DNA of 7,863 nt from Prosthecobacter sp. (GTDB lineage Bacteria; Verrucomicrobiota; Verrucomicrobiia; Verrucomicrobiales; Verrucomicrobiaceae): positions 1 to 7,863 of the forward strand of contig JAOZVT010000661.1 of NCBI GenBank assembly GCA_025869455.1, read 5' to 3'. Every line of letters starts with the position of its first letter. Position 1 is the stretch's first letter. Positions 1 through 5,751 of the stretch are shown here, piece by piece. The notes below the pieces were generated by a model. That model had not been told where the DNA came from. It made no database searches and saw only the letters and a program-made list of their open reading frames with translations. The translations under genes were made by a program, and so were the position numbers.

Positions 1-2521
1 CCACCCCACGGAAGTTATTGTAGCTGTCGCGCACGGATTGCAGCAGCACTCGCGGCACGGGCTGACCCTGTGCATCTAGGATCTCGATCTTGGTATCTGC
101 GGGTGAGCCTGCCATGGCGGCGAGGGTTTCGATGATCCAGGTCTGATCCTTTTTGGATTCAAAGGCAAAGTGGTCCACGTCACCTGCCTGTGTGATGGAA
201 AGCAGCTTGGCATTCATGACCCCAGGCACCGTCATGGCCTGCGCTGTCTTTACGTCATCATTGCTCTCTATCTCATGGGTCTGAGGCAGGGTGTTGACGT
301 GAATAACGGGATTGACCCGCAGGCGGAGTTCTTGTGCGGCGATAGGGATGGGCAAGATGCCGACCGATCCCGGTTTGATCTGAATGGCGGTCTGTTTTTC
401 TAAATGCGCGCCGATCAAGGTTACATCTGTGGTTAGGTCAAGCGTGGCGGAGAGTGGCTCCCAACCGGTGACGTAAGGCAGTGCTCCCAAAGTGAGGCGA
501 TAAGTGTGACCAGGGCCGCCATCCAGCGTGGTGTTGCTGACTCGCACGAGGTAAGCGCCGTCTTGAGGAGCTTTCCAGGCAATGAACGGATCGCTGCCCG
601 TGTCTAGGCCGCGATTCATCACCAGGATGTTCAAGGCTGGGTCCATGATCTCAAGACGAGGTGATTTGGCGGTGCTGCCGATTTGATTCACGGCTAGGTC
701 AAAGACCAGTTCTTCACCTGCCTTGGCCTGGATTTGATACACATCTTGTTGGCCCGTTTCCGCCAAGGTTCCCCAAAGACTGGCGGGTAACCGATTCACA
801 GCGAGGGGTTTGTCCTTGAAGGTCATCGCACTGCTGAAGCTGGGAGCGATGTCGTCGGCATACAGCTTCACTTTGGCCGTCGTTCCATGTTGCGTGGTGA
901 GCCACATCTCCTGCGCTCCGCGTGGCAGATTCGCAGGTGCGGTGACTTGAACCTTTAATTGGTTAGGTTTAATGGATGACTTGATGATTTTAGCAACGAT
1001 GCCTGGGTGGCTGAAACTGACCTTGGGGTCGGCTTCCAGATTTTTTCCCTGCGCGGTTAAAGTCACCGTGCCGCCGCTATGCAGGGCAGGTGCTAAGACG
1101 CGAGTGAGTTCAGACTTCACCACCGTCTTAGGCTTGGCGGCTTTAGCAGGTTTAGCCGCAGCGGCCATGACCACCGCTTTGCCCGTGGCGGAATCATACA
1201 CGCCTAGGCTGCCATCGGCGCGGCCTGCATAAAGCACCGCCTTTTCACCAAAGGCCAGGGCGGGTGTCCAGTCAGATTGCGGATCAAGTACCCACTTTTC
1301 CGTTAGGCTGACAGCATCCCAGATTTTCATGGAACGATCCGTGGCGCTGGAGGCCAGGAGCTTGCCGTCGGGTGAAAGAGTCAGGCCGACAATGCCACCT
1401 TCATGAGCAAAGCGGGAGGTGGTGATGTTGTTGCTGCCTTCTTTGGCCGTGGCACTGATGCGCCAGACACGAATGCGGCTATCCATGCCCACGCCGAAAA
1501 GTTGCTTTCCATCCGCACTGAAGACCACGGCTGTTTGCTCTTTGAGCGGTTGGGAAAGGGTGTCCAAGCGTGCGCCTTCGGGGATGCTCCAGAGTTTCAC
1601 CGTGCGGTCCGCACTGGCGCTGGCTAATACGTGGCCATCGGGTCTGAAGGCGAGGCCGTTGACGCTGCCATTGTGGCCTGAAAGCAATTTGATTTCTGCC
1701 CCAGAGAGAGCATCCCAAAGACGAATCTTTTGGTCATACGCGCCCGTGGCCAGCAGCTTGCCATCGGGTGAAAGAGCCAGCGCGTAGCAGGCATCTCGGT
1801 GGCCGATGAATTTTTTCAAAGCTGTGCCGTCACTTGTTTTCCAAGACTGAACTTCGCCCGTGATCCCTGCTTCGCCACCTGCCGCATAAAGCGTGCTGCC
1901 ATCGGGAGAAAAGGCCAGCGCATTCACGCTGCCTTTGAATCCGGTGAGTTTGCGTATAACCGCACGTGTGACAGGATTGAGCAGTTCCACTTCGCCATAA
2001 CGACCTACTGCCATGAGTTTCATCGCATCGGAGTAGGCCATCGTCTGAATGGAGCGCTTCGGAGCTACTTTGGGAGCAATCTTGGGTGTGATGACTTCTC
2101 GTGGTGCCTGGGGTTTATCGGCTAGGATTGGCCCCAAAGCACCTGCATTGATCCAGGCTTTGATGAGCGTGATTTCCTCCGGCTTTAGCTTGTCGCGCTT
2201 GCCCGGCGGCATGAATTCATTCTTGCCACCTCGGCCAGAACGACCTTCAAGAAACTTCACCAGCAAGCTATCATCCGCCTTGCCCGCCGTCACCGCGATG
2301 CCTTCTTCGCCGCCCTTCATCAGCGCCGTGAAAGTCTCCAAAACGAACCCTCCATCAGGATCATCCGACGCATGGCAATCCATGCAGTAAGCATCCCACA
2401 GTGGCAGGATTTGCTTTTCGTAGGAGATGGTTTCCTGGGCCTTCAAATGACCACTGGTCATCAGGAACAAGGCTGAAAGCAGCAGTTGAAATTTGTAGGA
2501 TAAGAAGGAGGATGGAATCAT
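1..2521 (-). CDS. secreted c-type cytochrome / WD40 beta-propeller / PPC-domain protein, C-terminus beyond window
   Basis: The frame is open from the ATG at 2521 to the window edge, giving 840 codons without a stop, so the gene is partial. A Sec signal peptide covers residues 1-29 (hydrophobic FQLLLSALFLM, likely cut after KAQ). A Planctomycete-type cytochrome c domain follows at about 35-130, with haem motif CMDCH (C46, C49, H50) and a possible Met ligand in FMPPGK (M104). About seven WD40 blades lie at 160-445, with repeated SPDG and LWD/IWD signatures, enough for one propeller. An Ala/Lys/Pro linker (454-466) leads to an Ig/IPT-like stretch (about 470-555), a PPC domain (about 575-680), and a second PPC-like domain from about 770 that runs off the edge. 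Known family members are extracytoplasmic; the exact role is unknown. It is the third gene of the minus-strand trio. Its start overlaps the start of the antitoxin gene on the other strand. No good Shine-Dalgarno precedes it, but the signal peptide beginning at this ATG supports the start. Confidence 0.93.
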   Translation of the reverse strand, partial: MIPSSFLSYKFQLLLSALFLMTSGHLKAQETISYEKQILPLWDAYCMDCHASDDPDGGFVLETFTALMKGGEEGIAVTAGKADDSLLVKFLEGRSGRGGKNEFMPPGKRDKLKPEEITLIKAWINAGALGPILADKPQAPREVITPKIAPKVAPKRSIQTMAYSDAMKLMAVGRYGEVELLNPVTRAVIRKLTGFKGSVNALAFSPDGSTLYAAGGEAGITGEVQSWKTSDGTALKKFIGHRDACYALALSPDGKLLATGAYDQKIRLWDALSGAEIKLLSGHNGSVNGLAFRPDGHVLASASADRTVKLWSIPEGARLDTLSQPLKEQTAVVFSADGKQLFGVGMDSRIRVWRISATAKEGSNNITTSRFAHEGGIVGLTLSPDGKLLASSATDRSMKIWDAVSLTEKWVLDPQSDWTPALAFGEKAVLYAGRADGSLGVYDSATGKAVVMAAAAKPAKAAKPKTVVKSELTRVLAPALHSGGTVTLTAQGKNLEADPKVSFSHPGIVAKIIKSSIKPNQLKVQVTAPANLPRGAQEMWLTTQHGTTAKVKLYADDIAPSFSSAMTFKDKPLAVNRLPASLWGTLAETGQQDVYQIQAKAGEELVFDLAVNQIGSTAKSPRLEIMDPALNILVMNRGLDTGSDPFIAWKAPQDGAYLVRVSNTTLDGGPGHTYRLTLGALPYVTGWEPLSATLDLTTDVTLIGAHLEKQTAIQIKPGSVGILPIPIAAQELRLRVNPVIHVNTLPQTHEIESNDDVKTAQAMTVPGVMNAKLLSITQAGDVDHFAFESKKDQTWIIETLAAMAGSPADTKIEILDAQGQPVPRVLLQSVRDSYNNFRGV
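2447..2461. promoter_or_regulatory. 15-base palindrome upstream of antitoxin gene, possible operator
   Basis: ATGACCA at 2447-2453 and TGGTCAT at 2455-2461 form a perfect 7-base inverted repeat around one central base. It lies 58 bases upstream of the antitoxin ATG at 2520, where an autoregulatory operator of a toxin-antitoxin operon could sit. It is also inside the signal-peptide codons of the minus-strand cytochrome gene, so it may be chance. No convincing -35/-10 pair was found next to it. Confidence 0.2.
2505..2511 (+). promoter_or_regulatory. strong Shine-Dalgarno for antitoxin gene
   Basis: AAGGAGG ends 8 bases before the ATG at 2520, which fixes the antitoxin start. It is the only strong Shine-Dalgarno seen at a gene start in this window. 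It lies antisense within the first codons of the cytochrome/WD40 gene. Confidence 0.75.
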
Positions 2522-2744
2522 GACTCTGGCTGATTTTCCGCAAGTGCGCGCATTACCCATGCGTGAGAAGCTATTGATCGTGGATGAAATCTGGGCCTCC
2601 ATGGCAGATGCCGAGACTGAACTGGAAGTCACCGAAGCCGAGAAACTTTTGCTTGATGAGCGCTGGGCACGGTTTGAACGCGATCCTTCACGAGCACTGT
2701 CTTTGGAGGAATTCCAGTCACGAATGGATGCGAGACGTGCATGA
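2520..2744 (+). CDS. putative addiction-module antitoxin, TIGR02574 / Unstab_antitox type
   Basis: This 74-residue acidic protein resembles the TIGR02574 'putative addiction module component' family (Pfam Unstab_antitox). The N-terminal helix has the family-like pattern LPMREKLLIVDEIWASM (residues 12-28). The C-terminal half has LLLDERWARFERDPSRALSLEEF (about 44-66), matching the usual 'L..R..........P......eef' tail thought to wrap the toxin. Family members neutralise RelE/ParE-type toxins and often repress their own operon. The start is set by an AAGGAGG 8 bases upstream. The stop overlaps the toxin ATG by 4 bases (ATGA), so translation is probably coupled. The ATG shares two bases with the ATG of the opposite-strand cytochrome gene. 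GC is lower than in the flanking genes, consistent with acquisition. Confidence 0.85.
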   Translation: MTLADFPQVRALPMREKLLIVDEIWASMADAETELEVTEAEKLLLDERWARFERDPSRALSLEEFQSRMDARRA

Positions 2745-3052
2745 GACAATTGCGCATTCTTGATGAGGCATTCGAGGACACTGCGGCAGCCGCTGAGTGG
2801 TATGATCACTGCGGCGGCAAAGAACTGGGAGATAGATTTCTCCGGGTGTTCTACAGTTATCTTCCCGAGATTTTGAAAGATGCTGAGATCCACCGCCCTG
2901 TGTACAGGCAATTCAGACGTATCCTTATCAAACCTTTTCCCTATGCAGTTTACTTTCGCATTCAGCAGGATTGGGTGATTGTGACTTTGGTCTGGCATAC
3001 GGCTAGAAATCCGGTGGTTCTGAAAGAGTTGTTGGAGGGGCGAATTCAATAA
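2741..3052 (+). CDS. RelE/ParE-superfamily toxin
   Basis: The 103-residue product matches the ParE_toxin family in length and pattern. It has an N-terminal strand (LRILDEAFEDTAAAAEWY, 4-21), helices around LGDRFLRVF (29-37), then the conserved RRILIKPFPYAVYF (59-72) and a final strand VIVTLVWHTARNP (79-91) with W85, H86 and R89. ParE members poison DNA gyrase and RelE members cleave mRNA on the ribosome; the sequence alone does not say which applies here. The ORF looks complete and undamaged. Its start lies in the last codons of the antitoxin (ATGA overlap) with no Shine-Dalgarno of its own, as expected for a coupled type II toxin-antitoxin pair. Hand-counted GC is about 48%. It converges on the DUF1549/DUF1553 gene across a 147-base spacer. 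Confidence 0.88.
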   Translation: MRQLRILDEAFEDTAAAAEWYDHCGGKELGDRFLRVFYSYLPEILKDAEIHRPVYRQFRRILIKPFPYAVYFRIQQDWVIVTLVWHTARNPVVLKELLEGRIQ

Positions 3053-3091
3053 ATTGAGTCGTAAAATCTCAAGATAATGTCTGAAAGGTGC

Positions 3092-3127
3092 CTCGAGCTT
3101 ATTTGAGTCTAACAAATAATGCTCGAG
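3092..3127. repeat. imperfect inverted repeat (14-bp stem), possible bidirectional terminator
   Basis: CTCGAGC-TTATTTG (3092-3105) pairs with CAAATAA-T-GCTCGAG (3113-3127). This gives a 14-base-pair stem with one bulged T (3120) and a 7-base loop. It lies 40 bases after the toxin stop and 73 bases beyond the end of the convergent DUF1549/DUF1553 gene. The position suits a terminator for both strands, but neither side has an immediate T-run, so the function is inferred. Confidence 0.5.
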
Positions 3128-3161
3128 CGACATCGAGTGGGGGTTTTATGGGGTTGAGTGT

Positions 3162-3198
3162 CCCTCGAAATGCAAATCTCATGGATCGAATTCGAGGG
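3162..3198. repeat. inverted repeat CCCTCGAA / TTCGAGGG, possible terminator stem for the DUF1549/DUF1553 gene
   Basis: Perfect 8-base arms at 3162-3169 and 3191-3198 enclose a 21-base loop. The right arm overlaps a 10-base perfect palindrome TCGAATTCGA (3186-3195). The structure begins 2 bases after the minus-strand stop at 3200. No T-tract follows on the minus strand, so factor-independent termination is doubtful. RNA processing or a palindromic remnant are alternatives. Confidence 0.4.
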
Positions 3199-3199
3199 C

Positions 3200-5398
3200 T
3201 CAATGTTGAAACAAAAATTCCTTCGAGCTCATGAGGCTCCAGAAGATGTCTTCCAGCGTGGTGCGGCGGTCGGTGGGTGAGGCGGTGGCTAAGAGTTCGG
3301 TGACTTTGGTTTTTTCCGCCGCCGTTGGCTTGCGAGCTAGGGCGATGAGGTAGGCATCTTCGACGATCTTTTCGTTAGGCTCCTTGGAATTCAGCAGTTG
3401 ATCCACGCGGTTGCCTTGGGTGGAGAGCTTTTCATTGAGCGTGTCACCATTGGCGATGTGCAGGGCCTGGGCCATGCTGGGTTCGTTGGTGCGTTCGCAT
3501 TCACAGGTGGAGATGCGGTCGGCTCGGCCAAAGCTTTTGAGGAAGTAACTGGCGATGTTAGAATCGGGTAGCTGCAAGGCGCGGAAGCCCATGGGGTAAG
3601 TGTCCTTGGTGCCTTTGTTGGCATTGCGTCGGTCAATGTTAAAGGTGGTCGGTACCGCAGTGACCTGAGCGACGGAATCCAGCAAGATTTCTGCCTTGAG
3701 CCGCCTTGGGTAAAAGTGGCTGTAATAGCGGCTGTCCTTTTCGTTTTGGTAAATCGTCTCGCTGCTGCGCTGGTAGGTTTCGCTCTGCAAGATGACACGC
3801 ATGAGGGACTTCAGATCGAACTTGTTTTTGATCAGATGATCACAGGCGGCATCCAGCAGCTTTTCATTGCTGGCGGGATTGGTGATGCGGATGTCATCCA
3901 CGGCTTCCACCAGACCGACACCGAAGAAATTGGCCCAGACGCGGTTGGTGATGGTGCGCTTAAAGAGGCGGTTGTCTGCCGAGGTCAGCCATTTGGCCAT
4001 TGGCACGCGGCGGTCTTCGGGGGCGGTCATGGAGATAGCCTCGGCGGATTCTAGGGTGCGCGGTGCCTGCGGTTTGCCTGTCAATGGTTGGACGAGGTCT
4101 CCTTCCGTGGCGCTGAAGACCACGCGTTCATCAGCGGTGGCTCCGTTCTTGGTGCGGACGCGGGAAAAGAGGTTGGCGAAAGCGAAGTACTCATTGTTAG
4201 TCCACTTTTCTAGAGGGTGGTTGTGACACTTGGCGCAGTTGATGGCGGTGCCTAAAAAAGCCACGGCCACAGTTTCAGAAAGTCGCGTCGGCTCGTCATG
4301 CAGGAGGAAGAAATTACCCGCGCCATTTTCCAGCGTGCTGCCGGTGGCGGTCAGGAGATCGCGCACCATGACATCCCAGGGAGTGTTGGCGGCGACGCGA
4401 TTGCGGATCCAGTGGTAATAAGCCCACATGCCTTCTGGCGTGAGTTTGTCACTGTTGACCAGCAGCAGGTCACTCCAGCGATGGGACCAGTAGTCCACAA
4501 ATTCGGGCCGCTTGAGCAGGGACTCAATGAGGTTATCTCTTTTGTTAGGCGAGGTATCAGCAAGGAAGAGGCGCGTTTCTTCAGCCGTGGGCAGCACGCC
4601 AATGGTGTCCAGATGCGCGCGGCGGATGAACTCACCATCCGTGCAGCGTTGGGAAGGAGGGATGTTCAGCGCACGTAACTTTTCCAGAACCAGTTCATCC
4701 ACAAAATTGCGTGGCTGCAACTGGGCAAACAGCGTTTCATCGGCCGTGCCTTCCTGCGGCACGCTGACGATGGCGATGTCCAGTCGGCTGAGATACCAGG
4801 CAGTGACGGTTCCTTCTCCGGTGCCTGTCACCTTCACCACACCGTTGTCATCCACAGTGGCCACGCTGGCATTCACCGCATTGAATTTGGACCACCGCGT
4901 CACATCCTCTTGATGCCCATCGCTGAAGGTGGCGGTGACCTTGAGCTGCTGTTGGCTGCCGGGTTTATCCAGCACCCTTTTGGGAGAGACTTCCAGGGAG
5001 GTGATGACGGGATCTTCCGCCTTGGGTCCAGGGGCACCTTGGGCAATCCAGTCCACCAGAGTTTGGTAGGCCTCTGACTTCATCTCGAAACGCTTGTCGC
5101 CTTTGTGAGGTACCGTTTTGGCCGCTTTCAAAAGCAGCAAGCTACGCGCTGGATCATCGCCATTGATGCGACGGCCCATGGCTGAATGAGTGACGGACAG
5201 ATAGTCTCCCTCATCATCGAAACCACGCAGCGAAAGCCGGAAGCCACCCTGGCCCGCCGCTGCCCCATGACAGGCCCCCATGTTGCAACCGTAACGCGTC
5301 AAAATGGGCTGGATCTGATTGCGGAAACTAGGAGCATCAGCGGCGACTAGCGACGTGCTGAGCAGACTGAGGAGCAGGAACTGACGGAGGAATTGCAT
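3200..5398 (-). CDS. secreted DUF1549/DUF1553 (PSCyt2/PSD1) cytochrome-type protein with Ig-like domain
   Basis: The 732-residue product begins with a Sec signal peptide (1-20, LLLSLLSTSLVAA). A short cytochrome-like domain follows (about 22-125), with the unusual haem-type motif CNMGACHG (C38, C43, H44; four residues between the cysteines). A BIG2-type Ig-like domain covers about 131-214. DUF1549/PSCyt2 covers about 228-415 with a canonical CAKCH (C388, C391, H392). DUF1553/PSD1 covers about 460-730 and includes TNRVWANFFGVGLVEAVDD (484-502) and the conserved TCECERTNEPS (631-641). Length and domain order fit the complete family. Such proteins occur mainly in Planctomycetota and Verrucomicrobiota, usually beside a DUF1501 gene as here (353 bases downstream of it). 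The function is not established; extracytoplasmic electron transfer or polysaccharide-linked chemistry are suggestions only. No Shine-Dalgarno is evident, and the signal peptide supports the start. Confidence 0.95.
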   Translation of the reverse strand: MQFLRQFLLLSLLSTSLVAADAPSFRNQIQPILTRYGCNMGACHGAAAGQGGFRLSLRGFDDEGDYLSVTHSAMGRRINGDDPARSLLLLKAAKTVPHKGDKRFEMKSEAYQTLVDWIAQGAPGPKAEDPVITSLEVSPKRVLDKPGSQQQLKVTATFSDGHQEDVTRWSKFNAVNASVATVDDNGVVKVTGTGEGTVTAWYLSRLDIAIVSVPQEGTADETLFAQLQPRNFVDELVLEKLRALNIPPSQRCTDGEFIRRAHLDTIGVLPTAEETRLFLADTSPNKRDNLIESLLKRPEFVDYWSHRWSDLLLVNSDKLTPEGMWAYYHWIRNRVAANTPWDVMVRDLLTATGSTLENGAGNFFLLHDEPTRLSETVAVAFLGTAINCAKCHNHPLEKWTNNEYFAFANLFSRVRTKNGATADERVVFSATEGDLVQPLTGKPQAPRTLESAEAISMTAPEDRRVPMAKWLTSADNRLFKRTITNRVWANFFGVGLVEAVDDIRITNPASNEKLLDAACDHLIKNKFDLKSLMRVILQSETYQRSSETIYQNEKDSRYYSHFYPRRLKAEILLDSVAQVTAVPTTFNIDRRNANKGTKDTYPMGFRALQLPDSNIASYFLKSFGRADRISTCECERTNEPSMAQALHIANGDTLNEKLSTQGNRVDQLLNSKEPNEKIVEDAYLIALARKPTAAEKTKVTELLATASPTDRRTTLEDIFWSLMSSKEFLFQH

Positions 5399-5426
5399 CT
5401 TTGGAAAATATAGTTAAGCTGCACGC

Positions 5427-5636
5427 ATGAGCACGGTTTCGGAGATCGCCCAAGCTGCAGCGGAGCTTTCGTTGGAGGAGCAACGTTTGCTTTTGACGAC
5501 CTTGTCAGCGCAAGTACGCGAAGTGGAATCTAAGAGCGCTGTGCTACAAAGGATCCCTGGACTCCATCGTGGAATGGTCTGGATGGCTGATGATTTTAAT
5601 GATCCTCTGCCTGACGACTGGTTCACGGGAGAATGA
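5427..5636 (+). CDS. VapB-like antitoxin, DUF2281 type, apparently orphaned
   Basis: This 69-residue protein has an N-terminal helix-rich segment (EIAQAAAELSLEEQRLLLTTL, about 6-26). Its C-terminal tail, PGLHRGMVWMADDFNDPL (44-61), closely follows the 'G.iwmsDDFdePL' ending of DUF2281 antitoxins, which pair with PIN-domain VapC ribonucleases. It stands divergently 28 bases from the start of the DUF1549/DUF1553 gene. Its stop (GAATGA) overlaps the ATG of a 29-codon PIN-domain remnant, the normal vapBC junction. With most of the toxin missing it is probably an orphan that could still bind DNA or cross-neutralise other VapC toxins. No clear Shine-Dalgarno was seen. GC of the locus is about 49%, lower than its neighbours. 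Confidence 0.8.
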   Translation: MSTVSEIAQAAAELSLEEQRLLLTTLSAQVREVESKSAVLQRIPGLHRGMVWMADDFNDPLPDDWFTGE

Positions 5637-5722
5637 TTATTGCTCAAACACTTCAACGTGGCTTTCATTTGATGTCAGTGGATTCGATGTTTGAGCCTTA
5701 TGCAGTGCCCATCTATTGGTGA
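5633..5722 (+). pseudogene. C-terminal remnant of a VapC-type PIN-domain toxin
   Basis: The 29-codon frame reads MIIAQ at its start, then GFHLMSVDSMFEPY and ends YAVPIYW. This is the usual end of VapC toxins of the type '(D)R.liAqA...g..lvt.D..f..Y.vp.lw'. The D of VDSMF would be the last conserved acidic residue of the PIN active site. The upstream 90-100 residues with the other catalytic acids are absent, so no ribonuclease activity is expected. The ATG overlaps the antitoxin stop by 4 bases, so the remnant remains in translational register. An internal deletion is the simplest explanation. It ends 29 bases before the convergent DUF1501 gene. Confidence 0.75.
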
Positions 5723-5751
5723 TGCAGTCAAGAAAGGCGGCCTAACAAAAG

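Noticed and set aside
1360..1925. Repeated DNA resembling CCATCGGGTGAAAGAG at about 1365, 1760 and 1900
   Set aside because: These encode the conserved SPDGK segments of successive WD40 blades, so they are protein repeats rather than a DNA element.
2473..2501. CTGAAA-17-TAGGAT as a promoter for the antitoxin gene
   Set aside because: Both hexamers match the consensus poorly, and the implied transcript start would fall within the Shine-Dalgarno sequence.
2361..2543. 60-codon minus-strand frame starting at 2543 near the cytochrome gene start
   Set aside because: It is out of frame with the cytochrome/WD40 gene, whose signal peptide and CMDCH motif lie in the frame starting at 2521.
3041..3193. 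7-base direct repeat CGAATTC at 3041-3047 and 3187-3193 bracketing the spacer, as a possible target-site duplication
   Set aside because: It is short and lies partly in the toxin's last codons. It does not bracket the toxin-antitoxin pair itself, and no transposase or terminal inverted repeats accompany it.
3716..4678. Several open frames of 100-130 codons on the plus strand opposite the DUF1549/DUF1553 gene
   Set aside because: They are antisense shadows of a gene with clear domains, lack ribosome-binding sites and show no recognisable protein features.
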